Of a DNA stretch of 64,000 nucleotides, positions 1-9,900 are shown piece after piece. The notes under the pieces are model-generated. The model was not told the origin of the DNA. It did no database searches and saw only the letters and a list, made by a program, of their open reading frames with translations. The DNA comes from Thalassospira lucentensis MCCC 1A00383 = DSM 14000 (lineage in GTDB: Bacteria; Pseudomonadota; Alphaproteobacteria; Rhodospirillales; Thalassospiraceae): the NCBI RefSeq assembly GCF_000421265.1, contig NZ_ATWN01000006.1:124001-188000 (forward strand), read 5' to 3'. Position 1 is the stretch's first letter; every line of letters starts with the position of its first letter. The translations under genes were made by a program, and so were the position numbers.

Positions 1-39
1 TTTGATCGCAAGACCAACGACAGACCAGAAACCAGCCAT
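1..39 (-). CDS. 5' end of an unidentified gene running out of the window
   Basis: An ATG at 39 opens a reading frame that runs off the left edge; the visible residues are MAGFWSVVGLAIK. A strong ribosome binding site, AAGGG, sits five bases upstream of the ATG on the minus strand, which is the main reason to call it. The visible residues are hydrophobic, so a signal or membrane segment is plausible, but 13 codons are too few to assign a family. Confidence 0.45.
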   Translation of the reverse strand, partial: MAGFWSVVGLAIK

Positions 40-239
40 TACATCCCTTATCCGTGATCATGCATTGCGAATTGGAAAACAAAAGCCCGACAAAGAGTTA
101 CGGGACCATTGTCTGCCGCGAGTCAATTGGGGTCAATGCACTCAATACCGGTTTTCACGATACTGAAGGATAGGAGTTCGCCACCCGAAAACATAATCAA
201 TACTGACAAATGTCTGATAAATCGGCATTATTTTATGTT

Positions 240-1193
240 TTAGTTCCAAGGGCGTCTTCGTTGTCGACGGGCATTCTGATTGCGAGACTGTGTCTGCCAC
301 GGCCCAGAATGGGCAGGTTGATCAGCTGTTTGATCTGTCACCGGAACAGTCATGGCCTTAAGACGGGCAATGCGGTTGGCCATATCGGGGTGGGTTGAAA
401 ACAAACTGTCCATCCCCTTTCCCGACAGTGGGTTGGCGATATACATGTGCGCGGTTGCCGGGTTACGTTCTGCATCCTGATTGGGGATGGTGTGAACGCC
501 TTTATCAAGCTTGTTCAAGGCACTGGCCAGCCATAACGGATGGCCGCAAATCTCCGCGCCCATTTTATCGGCTTGGTATTCGCGGGTACGTGAAATCGCC
601 ATCTGAACCAACATCGCGCCAAGCGGGGCCAGAATGGCGACCAAAATCATGCCAAAGCCGCCAAGCGGATTGTTGTTGTCGTTCCGATGACCGCCAAAGA
701 TACCGGCAAACATTGCAAAATTCGCCAAGGCAGAAATGGCACCGGCGATGGTCGCGGTAATTGTCATGGTCAGGGTATCGCGGTTTTTAACATGGGCCAG
801 TTCATGGGCCATGACCCCGGCGATCTCGTTCCGATCCAAAAGCTTGAGCAATCCGGTGGTTGCCGCCACGGCCGCATTTTCCGGATTACGCCCGGTGGCA
901 AAGGCATTGGGCTGTGGATTTTCAACCACATAGACCTTGGGCATCGGCAAACCGGCATTCTGCGACAATTCACGCACCATCGAAACCAGTTCCGGTGCCG
1001 TGCGGTCATCGACCTGGCGGGCGCTTCGCATCCGAAGCAGCATCGCATCCGAGTTCCAATAGGCAAACACGTTCATCGCACCAGCAAAAAGCAAGGCGAT
1101 GATCATGCCCTGCTGCCCGCCAATCATCATGCCGACCACGCCAAACAGCGCGGTCAACCCGGCGAGTAACAAACCTGTACGGATGTAATTCAT
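240..1193 (-). CDS. htpX: HtpX-type membrane zinc metalloprotease
   Basis: M48-family membrane protease, by family knowledge a heat-shock-linked quality control enzyme that cleaves damaged inner-membrane proteins. The 317-residue product has two N-terminal hydrophobic segments (about 7-43), the zinc motif HELAH at 130-134, two more hydrophobic stretches (about 145-200) and a downstream REYQAD motif carrying the third zinc ligand. The C-terminal tail is polar and very Arg-rich. Start chosen at 1193 because AAGGG lies nine bases upstream and the sequence begins MNYIRTG as in the family; an in-frame ATG 45 bases further up adds an atypical tail. No operon partner is visible. Identification is secure. 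Confidence 0.93.
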   Translation of the reverse strand: MNYIRTGLLLAGLTALFGVVGMMIGGQQGMIIALLFAGAMNVFAYWNSDAMLLRMRSARQVDDRTAPELVSMVRELSQNAGLPMPKVYVVENPQPNAFATGRNPENAAVAATTGLLKLLDRNEIAGVMAHELAHVKNRDTLTMTITATIAGAISALANFAMFAGIFGGHRNDNNNPLGGFGMILVAILAPLGAMLVQMAISRTREYQADKMGAEICGHPLWLASALNKLDKGVHTIPNQDAERNPATAHMYIANPLSGKGMDSLFSTHPDMANRIARLKAMTVPVTDQTADQPAHSGPWQTQSRNQNARRQRRRPWN

Positions 1194-1392
1194 GCTCAAG
1201 CGCCCTTCAGACAACGACATCGGGCAAAAGATAGGCATAAGTATTCACATGGCAAGGCATGCCGAAGAAAGGTGAGATCGAACTCACATCATGTCGTGCT
1301 AGGGCAGCGGACAGGCTTTGCGTAAATCCTAGTGAATCATCTTTCGATCAGGCCCGTGGGCGGAAATCAAAACACGCTATCAGAAAAAGGAA

Positions 1393-1444
1393 GAAACAGC
1401 CGGACCTACGGGGGTCGGGGGGGGGAAGTTGGCCCGGCTGTTTC
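1393..1444 (-). terminator. Terminator of the RND efflux operon, with a G9 tract in its loop
   Basis: Eleven-base arms GAAACAGCCGG (1393-1403) and CCGGCTGTTTC (1434-1444) enclose a 30-base loop. On the minus strand the stem follows the pump stop codon by 14 bases and is followed by a pyrimidine-rich run with five consecutive T. The loop contains nine consecutive G on the plus strand (1417-1425). Confidence 0.65.
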
Positions 1445-1458
1445 TGCAACGATTCCGT

Positions 1459-4400
1459 TTACTCCGCAGACTGATTGGAATCAGCCCCATCGAGTGAACG
1501 GACTTCGTCGCGCCGGCCAATCATGCGCACGAGCACATAAAAGACCGGAGTCAGGATCAGGCCAAATATCGTCACACCCAGCATGCCCGAGAAAACGGCA
1601 ATACCAATCGCGTGGCGCATCTCGGCCCCGGCACCACTGGACAGAACCAGCGGCACGACGCCCATGATGAAGGCCAGTGATGTCATCAGGATCGGGCGCA
1701 ACCGCAGGCGGCTGGCCTCGATCGCAGCCTGAAGCGTTGTGCGGCCCTGATGTTCAAGTTCGCGGGCGAACTCGACAATCAGGATCGCGTTCTTTGATGC
1801 CAGTCCGGCGAGAACAAACAGACTGATCTGGGTGAAGATGTTGTTATCCCCGCCAAACAGATAGACACCAAAGACAGCAGAAAGGATGCTCATCGGGACG
1901 ATCATGATGACCGCCAGCGGCATGGTCAGGCTTTCGTACTGGGCCGCCAGAACCAGGAACACCAGAAGGATACAGATCGGGAAGATATACATTGCTGTAT
2001 CGCCCGCCAGAATCTGCTGATAGGTCAGCTCTGTCCACTCATAGGACATACCCGGTGGCAAGGTTTCATCGAGTATCTTGATGATGGCGGCTTCTGCCTC
2101 ACCACTGGAATAACCCGGTGCCGCATTGCCGTTCAGATCCGCCGACCGGAACCCGTTGTAGCGCATGGCCGTATCGGGCCCAAACGTTTCGGTAACGGAA
2201 AGAACACTGCCAAGCGGCACCATATCGCCATCCGCATTACGCGTTTGCAGACGCAGGATGTCTTCGGGACTGGATCGATAAGGCTTATCGGCCTGCGCAA
2301 TCACCTGATAGGTACGGCCAAATGTATTGAAATCATTGACATACATTGACCCCAGATAGACCTGCATGGTTCGGAAGATTTCATCAACTGGAATGCCAAG
2401 TTGCTGCACCTTTGTACGATCAAGAGACGCCTGAAGCTGCGGGACGTTGATGTTGTAGCTTGAGAACACACCGGTCAGTTCAGGTGCTGCCCATGCCTTG
2501 GCCAGAACCTGTTTCATGGCATCATCAAGGGCGCGATACCCCTGATCGGAGCGATCCTCCACCTGCAGCTTAAACCCGCCAACCGTGCCAAGACCCTGCA
2601 CCGGCGGTGCGGGGAAAATGGCAACGAAGGCCTCATCAATCGCTCCAAACTTCTGTTGAAGTTTGCCCGCAATCGCCAAGCCCGACAGATCGTCACTTTT
2701 GCGTTCGGCAAAGTCGGTCAGGGTGACAAACACAATGCCCGCACTTGAACTGTTCACAAACCCGTTGATCGAGAGCCCCGGGAAAGAAACGGCACTTTCA
2801 ACACCGGGTTCCTTAAGCGCAATGTCAGACATTTCACGAATGACATCTTCGGTCCGGTCCAGCGTTGCGCCCTGTGGGAGTTGGGCAAAACTGACAAGAT
2901 ACTGTTTGTCCTGAATTGGGACAAAGCCGTTCGGCAATATCTGGAACCCCTGATAGGTCAGGGCCAGCAAGCCGACATAAAGCACCATCATGATTGATTT
3001 CACACCCAGAAGGCGCTTAACCCCCCCGGCATAAAGATCAGTACTACGGTTAAAGAACCGGTTGAACCCACGGAAGAACCAGCCAAAGACAAAGTCCATG
3101 CCGCGTGTCAGCCAATCCTTTGGCGCATCATGACTGCGCAACAAGATCGCCGACAGAGCCGGGCTTAAGGTAAGGGAATTGATCGTCGAAATGATGGTTG
3201 CAATCGCAATGGTCAGAGCAAATTGCTGATAAAACTGGCCGGTCAGGCCACTGATAAAGGCAATCGGCACAAACACACCGGTAATCACAAGCGAGGTTGC
3301 GATGATCGGCCCGGTCACTTCGCGCATGGCCGCAACCGTTGCATCGCGCGGCGACAAGCCGCGTTCGATGTTTCGTTCAACGTTTTCGACAACGACAATC
3401 GCATCATCGACCACGATCCCGATGGCAAGGATCAGACCAAACAGCGACAGCACATTGATCGAAAAGCCCATCAACAGCATCAGCGCAAAGGTCCCGATGA
3501 TCGAAACCGGCACAGCCAGCAGCGGAATAATTGACGCCCGCCATGTTTGCAGGAAGATCGTGACCACCAGAACAACAAGGGCAATGGCCTCAAGCAAGGT
3601 CATGATCACAGATTTGATCGAGCCGCGTACAAAGACGGTCGGGTCATAGACAATGCTGTAATCAAGGTCCTCGGGGAAGTTCTGCTTGAGTTCCTCCATC
3701 GCGGCCCGAACGTTGCTTGAGATATCAAGCGCGTTTGAGCCGGGCGATGCAAAGATCGGCAGGGCGACGGCGGGCTTGTTATCAAGCAGGGAGCGCAGCG
3801 CATATTGCTGTGCCTCCAACTCGATCCGTGCCACATCGCCAAGACGGGTAATCGTGCCATCTTCACCGCGTTTGATGATGATGCTTCCGAACTCTTCGGG
3901 TGTTTCCAAACGGCCACTGATGTTGATCGGCAACTGGAACTGCACGCCGGTGTCATAAGGTGCCCCGCCAATGATCCCCGCAGCAACCTGAACGTTCTGG
4001 CTTTGGATGGCGGCAACCACCTCACCCGCCGTCAGGTTACGTTCGGCAACCTTGTCCGGATTGAGCCAGACACGCATGGCGTAATCGCCCGACCCAAACA
4101 GCCCTACCTGCCCGACGCCGCCAATACGTGCCAGACGGTCCCGCACATTCAGCGTCGCGTAGTTGCGCAAATACAGCATGTCATAGCGTTCATTGGGCGA
4201 CCGCAAATGCACGACCATGGTCAGGTCGGGTGACTGTTTTGATACAGTCACGCCAAGCTGACGCACGACATCGGGCAGACGCGGTTCGGCCTGCGATACG
4301 CGGTTCTGGACTTTTTGCTGCGCCAGATCCGGATCGGTCCCGATTTCAAATGTCACGGTCAGCGACAGGTTGCCATCGGTTGTCGCCAGCGAGTTGATAT

Positions 4401-4638
4401 AAAGCATCCCCTCAACCCCGTTGATTTGCTCTTCAAGCGGGGAGGCAACAGTTTCGGCAATCTCGGCGGGGTTTGCACCGGGAAATTTGGCTTGGACCAC
4501 GACGGTTGGCGGCACGACTTCCGGGTATTCGGAAATCGGCAAACGCCACATGGCAATCAGGCCAGCCAAAAGGATAAGAACGGACAGGACGCCGGCAAAA
4601 ATCGGGCGATCCACGAAAAATCTGGATAAGTTCTGCAT
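1459..4638 (-). CDS. RND multidrug efflux pump, MexF/AcrB-type (HAE-1)
   Basis: Inner-membrane proton/drug antiporter of a tripartite efflux system. The 1059-residue length matches the HAE-1 family. It opens with the hallmark FFVDRPIFAGVLS and first membrane helix, followed by the porter-domain start IPTVVVQ-like motif (PPTVVVQAKFPGAN). The central helix motif GLILAIGIVVDDAIVVVEN near residue 400 carries the paired Asp of the proton relay. It lies 38 bases downstream of the adaptor gene, so both are probably one transcript under the divergent TetR. Overall sequence character is closer to MexF than AcrB, but substrate cannot be read from sequence. No outer-membrane channel gene follows, so a TolC-type partner must be encoded elsewhere. 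Confidence 0.95.
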   Translation of the reverse strand: MQNLSRFFVDRPIFAGVLSVLILLAGLIAMWRLPISEYPEVVPPTVVVQAKFPGANPAEIAETVASPLEEQINGVEGMLYINSLATTDGNLSLTVTFEIGTDPDLAQQKVQNRVSQAEPRLPDVVRQLGVTVSKQSPDLTMVVHLRSPNERYDMLYLRNYATLNVRDRLARIGGVGQVGLFGSGDYAMRVWLNPDKVAERNLTAGEVVAAIQSQNVQVAAGIIGGAPYDTGVQFQLPINISGRLETPEEFGSIIIKRGEDGTITRLGDVARIELEAQQYALRSLLDNKPAVALPIFASPGSNALDISSNVRAAMEELKQNFPEDLDYSIVYDPTVFVRGSIKSVIMTLLEAIALVVLVVTIFLQTWRASIIPLLAVPVSIIGTFALMLLMGFSINVLSLFGLILAIGIVVDDAIVVVENVERNIERGLSPRDATVAAMREVTGPIIATSLVITGVFVPIAFISGLTGQFYQQFALTIAIATIISTINSLTLSPALSAILLRSHDAPKDWLTRGMDFVFGWFFRGFNRFFNRSTDLYAGGVKRLLGVKSIMMVLYVGLLALTYQGFQILPNGFVPIQDKQYLVSFAQLPQGATLDRTEDVIREMSDIALKEPGVESAVSFPGLSINGFVNSSSAGIVFVTLTDFAERKSDDLSGLAIAGKLQQKFGAIDEAFVAIFPAPPVQGLGTVGGFKLQVEDRSDQGYRALDDAMKQVLAKAWAAPELTGVFSSYNINVPQLQASLDRTKVQQLGIPVDEIFRTMQVYLGSMYVNDFNTFGRTYQVIAQADKPYRSSPEDILRLQTRNADGDMVPLGSVLSVTETFGPDTAMRYNGFRSADLNGNAAPGYSSGEAEAAIIKILDETLPPGMSYEWTELTYQQILAGDTAMYIFPICILLVFLVLAAQYESLTMPLAVIMIVPMSILSAVFGVYLFGGDNNIFTQISLFVLAGLASKNAILIVEFARELEHQGRTTLQAAIEASRLRLRPILMTSLAFIMGVVPLVLSSGAGAEMRHAIGIAVFSGMLGVTIFGLILTPVFYVLVRMIGRRDEVRSLDGADSNQSAE

Positions 4639-4676
4639 GACGGTCAGCCTTGCTTATGCGCGCAGTAAAGCACCCC

Positions 4677-5840
4677 TCAGGATGCTGAGGCCTGCAGAAT
4701 TTCGGGGGCGACGGACATACCGGGACGAACCTTCATGATGCCGTTCACAATGACAAGTTCACCAATCTCAAGACCGGATGTGACAATCCGCATGCCGTTG
4801 AGTTCTGACCCCAGCATCACCTGACGGTAGGCAACCGTGTTGTCGGGCTGAACGACATAGACGAATTTACGATCCTGATCGGTGCTGATCGCCTCAGGCG
4901 GGATCATGATGACCTCTTCCTTGGCAAGCGTGCCAAGTTCCAGACTGGCAAAGGTGCCCGGCAGAAGGGTGCCATCAAGATTGTCAAACAGTGCCCGGGT
5001 CCGGATGGTGCCGGTGCGCGCATCAATGCGGTTGTCAAAGCTGTGTACGTGACCAGAAACATGCCGGCCGTTCGACAGCGTCATATTGACCGGGATGCTT
5101 TGCGCGGCATCATCAATCTTGCCACTGGCGCCAAGGCTGGCAAAGAAGGTCTGCTCATCAAGGTCGAAATCGGCATAGATTTTCCCGGTTGAGACAATGG
5201 TGGTCAGAACCGGGGCGTTTGGACCGGCATTGACCTGGTTGCCAACGGTCATTTCGACACGGCTGACACGCCCGTCAATCGGGGCTTTGACATAGGCGTG
5301 ATCAAGTTCGATTTCAGCCAGTTCAAGCTGTGCCTGCGCACGGGTGACCTGACTTTGTGCGACCTGATGGGTGCTAAGCCGTTCGTCATAAACACGTTTT
5401 GACACCGTGCCATTGGACACCAGCTTTTCCGCACGTTCCTTTTCCTTGGAGGCCAGCGACAGGTTTTGACGGGCAACGGAAAGTTCTGCGCGTGCTTCAT
5501 CGACTGCGGCCTGATAGCTGCGCGGGTCAATCACGGCAAGAATATCGCCCTGCTTGACCAACTGACCGTCTTCAAAACCGATTTTGACGATCGCACCACT
5601 GACCTGCGGGCGCAACTGGACTTCTTCGACAGCACTCAGACGGCCGGAAAAGTTGCTCCAGAGACGAACAGAATTACTTTTTACATCGGAAACGGTGACC
5701 GGTGTTGCCATGGGTGCGGACTGAACCGCGACCTCATCGGCGGCGGAACCGGTGACATGCAAGCCATATCCACCGGCGGCAACTGCCAGCGCCAGAACGG
5801 CCGCGGGCAGCAATATTTTGCGTTTTGATCGAGACTGCAT
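4677..5840 (-). CDS. RND periplasmic adaptor (membrane fusion protein), MexE-like
   Basis: Periplasmic adaptor subunit linking the RND pump to an outer-membrane channel. The 387-residue protein starts with a positively charged N-terminus and hydrophobic segment (about 8-28) typical of a signal or anchor. Then come the biotinyl-lipoyl half motif VRPQVSGAIVKIGFEDGQLV-like (here LRPQVSGAIVKIGFEDGQ), an alpha-helical hairpin rich in Ala, Glu and Gln, the second lipoyl half IDGRVSRVEMTVGNQV, and a beta-barrel domain. No lipobox Cys follows the signal. Start at 5840 is chosen over an upstream ATG because a GGAAG/GGAAAG purine run precedes it and the upstream extension is not signal-like. First gene of the efflux operon. 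Confidence 0.93.
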   Translation of the reverse strand: MQSRSKRKILLPAAVLALAVAAGGYGLHVTGSAADEVAVQSAPMATPVTVSDVKSNSVRLWSNFSGRLSAVEEVQLRPQVSGAIVKIGFEDGQLVKQGDILAVIDPRSYQAAVDEARAELSVARQNLSLASKEKERAEKLVSNGTVSKRVYDERLSTHQVAQSQVTRAQAQLELAEIELDHAYVKAPIDGRVSRVEMTVGNQVNAGPNAPVLTTIVSTGKIYADFDLDEQTFFASLGASGKIDDAAQSIPVNMTLSNGRHVSGHVHSFDNRIDARTGTIRTRALFDNLDGTLLPGTFASLELGTLAKEEVIMIPPEAISTDQDRKFVYVVQPDNTVAYRQVMLGSELNGMRIVTSGLEIGELVIVNGIMKVRPGMSVAPEILQASAS

Positions 5841-5901
5841 CTTTCCATCTTCCAAAAGCGTGAGCCGCACATATTGCGGACTGTTTGACCGATAGATGCA
5901 T

Positions 5902-5911
5902 ACCGATCGGT
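5902..5911. promoter_or_regulatory. Predicted TetR operator in the efflux operon promoter
   Basis: Perfect palindrome ACCGATCGGT inside ATACCGATCGGTTTG, 61 bases upstream of the adaptor ATG. The same 15-base pattern with two substitutions occurs in the tetR promoter (6661-6670, opposite strand). The shared consensus ATACCGAYCGGTTYG supports binding by the adjacent TetR protein. Confidence 0.65.
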
Positions 5912-5979
5912 TTGCTTGCAAGGGGAAGAAGGCAAAAAAGTGGTTATTTTTTAAATTATTTTAGAACGCATCCGAAACA

Positions 5980-6618
5980 TCAGGCCGCGTCAGAAGAGCT
6001 TACATCCCTGAATTTACATTGTAAATTGAGGATTCGACAGATGCCTTCACGCAGATCAGACCGAACAGTATCAAGATCATTAAAAACCTTGCCATAGGTC
6101 AAAAGCCCGTGGACATACTGGAAAATCATGCGCGCCAGTGTTGTGACGTCTCCATCCTCGCTGAGCATGCCCTCGCCTTTGAGACCACGCACCATGGATG
6201 CAAGGTATTTGATCTGTTCTTCGGCCAGTTCGCGTGAGCAATCCTGAATTTCGATGTCTTCGGGGCCGACCTGACCGCCTGCGGTGAAAATCGGACAGAC
6301 ACAGACTTCGCTTTCACCGGGGATTGCGTATTTTTCCTGTTTGCTGCAGACCAGATCGATATAGCGGTTCAGTTGCTCAATCGGGGAAATATCGGGCGAA
6401 AAGATCGAACGGAGCTCGTCCTTGCCCTTTTCCCAATGCTGTCGCGCAGACGCGGCAAACAAGGCGGCCTTGCTGTCAAAGTGATGATAGAACGCGCCCT
6501 TGGTGACACCGGCATGTTTGCAGACGTCGCTGACGCCGATATCGTGGTAACTACGGGTCGTTAACAGCTCCATGGCTGTCTCAAGCAGCTTGATCCGGGT
6601 TTCTGCAGCGTTCCTCAT
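5980..6618 (-). CDS. TetR/AcrR-family repressor of the efflux operon
   Basis: One-component ligand-responsive transcription regulator of 212 residues. The N-terminal helix-turn-helix spans about 10-55, with the recognition region VCKHAGVTKGAFYHHF typical of TetR proteins; the rest is the helical ligand-binding and dimerisation domain, which contains CVCPIF and a further Cys that could make it electrophile-sensitive (inference). It is encoded immediately upstream of the adaptor gene on the same strand with its own promoter. Operator-like palindromes lie in front of both units, so autoregulation and control of the pump are likely. The C-terminus has a polar SSSDAA tail. Confidence 0.88.
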   Translation of the reverse strand: MRNAAETRIKLLETAMELLTTRSYHDIGVSDVCKHAGVTKGAFYHHFDSKAALFAASARQHWEKGKDELRSIFSPDISPIEQLNRYIDLVCSKQEKYAIPGESEVCVCPIFTAGGQVGPEDIEIQDCSRELAEEQIKYLASMVRGLKGEGMLSEDGDVTTLARMIFQYVHGLLTYGKVFNDLDTVRSDLREGICRILNLQCKFRDVSSSDAA

Positions 6619-6660
6619 GGCTTTGACCTAATTTTTTTTATGTATGTAACGAATATACGA

Positions 6661-6670
6661 ACCGGTCGGT
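6661..6670. promoter_or_regulatory. Predicted TetR operator upstream of tetR
   Basis: ACCGGTCGGT, imperfect palindrome 42 bases upstream of the tetR ATG. Read on the minus strand it gives ATACCGACCGGTTCG, matching the efflux promoter site at 13 of 15 positions. Suggests autoregulation. Confidence 0.6.
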
Positions 6671-6863
6671 ATTTTTCAAGTAAATGACCGGATATATTGT
6701 CACTTCATCATGTAATAATGGCAACAGGATGACAGTAATGTTTGCAAATTCAAAGCGCTAAGCCGTGATGAGTTAAAAACGCATAGCAGCCGTCATAGCG
6801 GTATTTTCCGCCGTTCTGCGACACCACATCGGCCAAATCTGCCCGATGACCACACAAAAGAAA

Positions 6864-6886
6864 GGAGGGCCCGAAACGCGCCCTCC
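6864..6886 (-). terminator. Terminator of the NAD-glutamate dehydrogenase gene
   Basis: Arms GGAGGGC (6864-6870) and GCCCTCC (6880-6886) with a nine-base loop, followed on the minus strand by TTTCTTTT. It lies 34 bases past the stop codon. The rest of the 6619-6920 spacer holds the tetR promoter and nothing else recognisable. Confidence 0.75.
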
Positions 6887-6920
6887 TGACATAGATACTG
6901 ACATAAACTGTGACGCGTGA

Positions 6921-9900
6921 TCAGGCGCCGGTCAAAGCCCTGATCTGACGGTTGGCAACCGTGATCATGGAAAGATCAATCTGACCTGCGGCCCGCAGTT
7001 CATTGATCAGTTCATCACAGCGTGCACAACCCCGTTGATGGGCATCCACCCACTTATCAACCAGTTCGGCACCCGATGCGCCCTTTTTGCCCGCACCAAG
7101 AACCGCACGGGTCAATTCACGCTGATGACCATAAAGATCGTCAACCACCGCCGCACGGGCGAGTTTCTGCCAATGGGTTTCGGCTTCGATTGAATCGGCG
7201 GCTGCCCGCATCAGGCCAAGCTGGAACCGGGCCCCCACTGCAAAGTAGGTGGCCCCGACTTCGATCACATCCCGGCCCGTGGCCTCGGCAATACGGACGA
7301 CATCACAAATCGCCACCATCTGCGCCATGGATGCCACGCGGCGTGCCAAATCTTCGGGCACACCCTGTGCGACCAGGGATTGTGCCTTTTGATCCAGCGA
7401 CGTTCTGAAACCGGCATCAACCGGCACGATATCGTCAAAGGCATCAATCACCTTTGACACTGCCGGGCGGAACATCTCGATCTTGGCCCCAACATTAAGT
7501 TCCTCGCAATTGCGCAGGAACCATTGGGTGACATGATTGACCATCCGGTTGATGTCGCGGAACATGCCGATCTGAAGCTTGGCCAGAACCACGTTATCAA
7601 GGGCCTCAATCCCGGCCCAGATATCACGCAGACCAAACACCGCACGGGTAATCAAATACCCGCGCGACACATCCACAGCCGAAAGACCCGTGGCTTCCAT
7701 CATGTCATGAACAAAGGTGCCCCCGACCCGGTTGACCAGACTGTTGGTCGCAACGGTCGCAATGATTTCACGCTTCAACCGATGTTCTGAAATCGCATCG
7801 GCGTATTTCTTACGCACCGGCGTCGGGAAATAGCGCACCAGTTCTTCGACCAAAATCGGATCGTCTGGCAAATCAGATTCCAGCACCTCGTCATACAGCC
7901 AAAGTTTGGCATAGGGCATCAGAACCGAAACTTCGGGCCGTGTCAGGCCTTCGTGGTTGCTGGCACGTTTTGCAAGTTCTTCGTCATCAGGAAGATATTC
8001 GATCTCGCGGTTAAGCCGTCCTTCGCGTTCCAGCATCCGGATCAAACGCACCTGTGCATCGAGCACATCGGCACTTGCCGCATAGGTGTTCGAGATCGCC
8101 TGACTTTGCAGATAATTGTCCCGCAGAACAAGATCACCGACCTCATCGGTCATTTCGACCAGAAGCTTGTTGCGCTGCTTTTCGGTCATGTCCCCGGCGG
8201 CGACAACTTCGCCAACAAGGATCTTGATGTTGACCTCATGGTCCGAGCAATTCACACCCGCAGCATTATCGATGGCGTCAGTATTCAAACGACCACTGGC
8301 ATGGGCATACTCGATACGGCCCCGCTGTGTGGCGCCAAGGTTGGCCCCCTCACCAATGACCTTTGCGCGAATTTCACGGCCATTGATGCGAATGGCATCA
8401 TTGGCACGGTCGCCTGCGTCGGCATTGGTTTCCATCTGCGATTTGATATAGGTCCCAATCCCGCCGAACCACAGAAGTTCAACATCGGATTTCAGGATGG
8501 CCTTCATCATATCAGCGGGTGTTACCTTGCCCGTCTCAAGGCCCAGCAACTTGCGGACTTCTGGCGACGGATCAAGGGTTTTGGCTTTGCGATCAAAAAT
8601 ATCCCCGCCTTTGGACAGGGTCTTTTTGTCGTAATCGCCCCAGCCGGATCGCGGCAGATCGAACAGGCGTTGGCGTTCAGCAAAGCTTTTTGCCATATCC
8701 GGGTCCGGATCGACAAAAATATGCATATGGTTGAAGGCGGCGGTCAGTTTGATTTGCTCAGACAGCAACATGCCGTTGCCAAACACATCGCCTGACATAT
8801 CGCCAACACCGGCCACGGTGAACGGGGTTTTCTGGATGTCCTTGCCCATTTCGCGGAAATGACGCTTGACAGATTCCCACGCCCCACGCGCCGTGATGCC
8901 CATTTTCTTATGGTCATAGCCCTGCGAGCCGCCCGATGCAAAGGCATCGTCAAGCCAGAAGCCATAATCACGCGCCACACCATTGGCGATGTCTGAGAAC
9001 GTCGCAGTCCCCTTATCGGCGGCAACCACCAGATAGGGATCATCTTCATCAAGACGACGTACCCGTTCGGGGGCAACAATATCACCGGCAACAATATTGT
9101 CGGTGATATCGAGCATCCCGCTCATCAGTATTTTGTAACAAGCAATGCCTTCTTCAAGGAAGGCTTCGCGCGTACCATCGACCGGAGGGCGTTTGACAAC
9201 AAAACCGCCCTTTGACCCGACAGGTACAATCACCGCGTTCTTGACCATCTGGGCTTTGACCAGACCGAGAATTTCGGTCCGGAAATCTTCTTGACGGTCG
9301 GACCAGCGAATACCACCACGGGCAACCGGCCCCCCGCGCAGGTGAACGGCCTCGACCCGCGGAGAATAGACAAATATTTCGCGCCACGGACGCGGAAGCG
9401 GCAAATCTTCGACCATGCCCGAATTGAATTTAACCGATAGGTACGGTTTGGGATTTCCATCCGCGCCGTACTGGAAGAAGTTGGTGCGCAAGGTTGCCTG
9501 AACCAGATTAAGGAAGGCGCGCAAAATGCGGTCTTCGTCCGGGTTCATCACATCTTCAAGCTTGGTAATGATATCGCCTTCGATGGCTTCGGCCTCGGCC
9601 GCCAGCCCCGGATCGCGATCCGGGTCAAAGCGGGCAACAAACAAGGACACAAGGGCCGATGCCAATGTCGGATTATTGGCAAGGGTCTTGGCCATATAAT
9701 CCTGCGAGAAGGCCGATCCCATCTGACGCATGTAGCGCGAATAGGTGCGCAGGATCACGACTTCGCGCCAATCCAACCCGCCCAGCAGGACAAGACGGTT
9801 AAAGGCGTCATTTTCCACTTCGCCGTGCCACATGCGGACAAACAGTTCCTGGAACTTGTCACGCACGTCATGCAGGTGGAATTCACCATCCACAACCACG

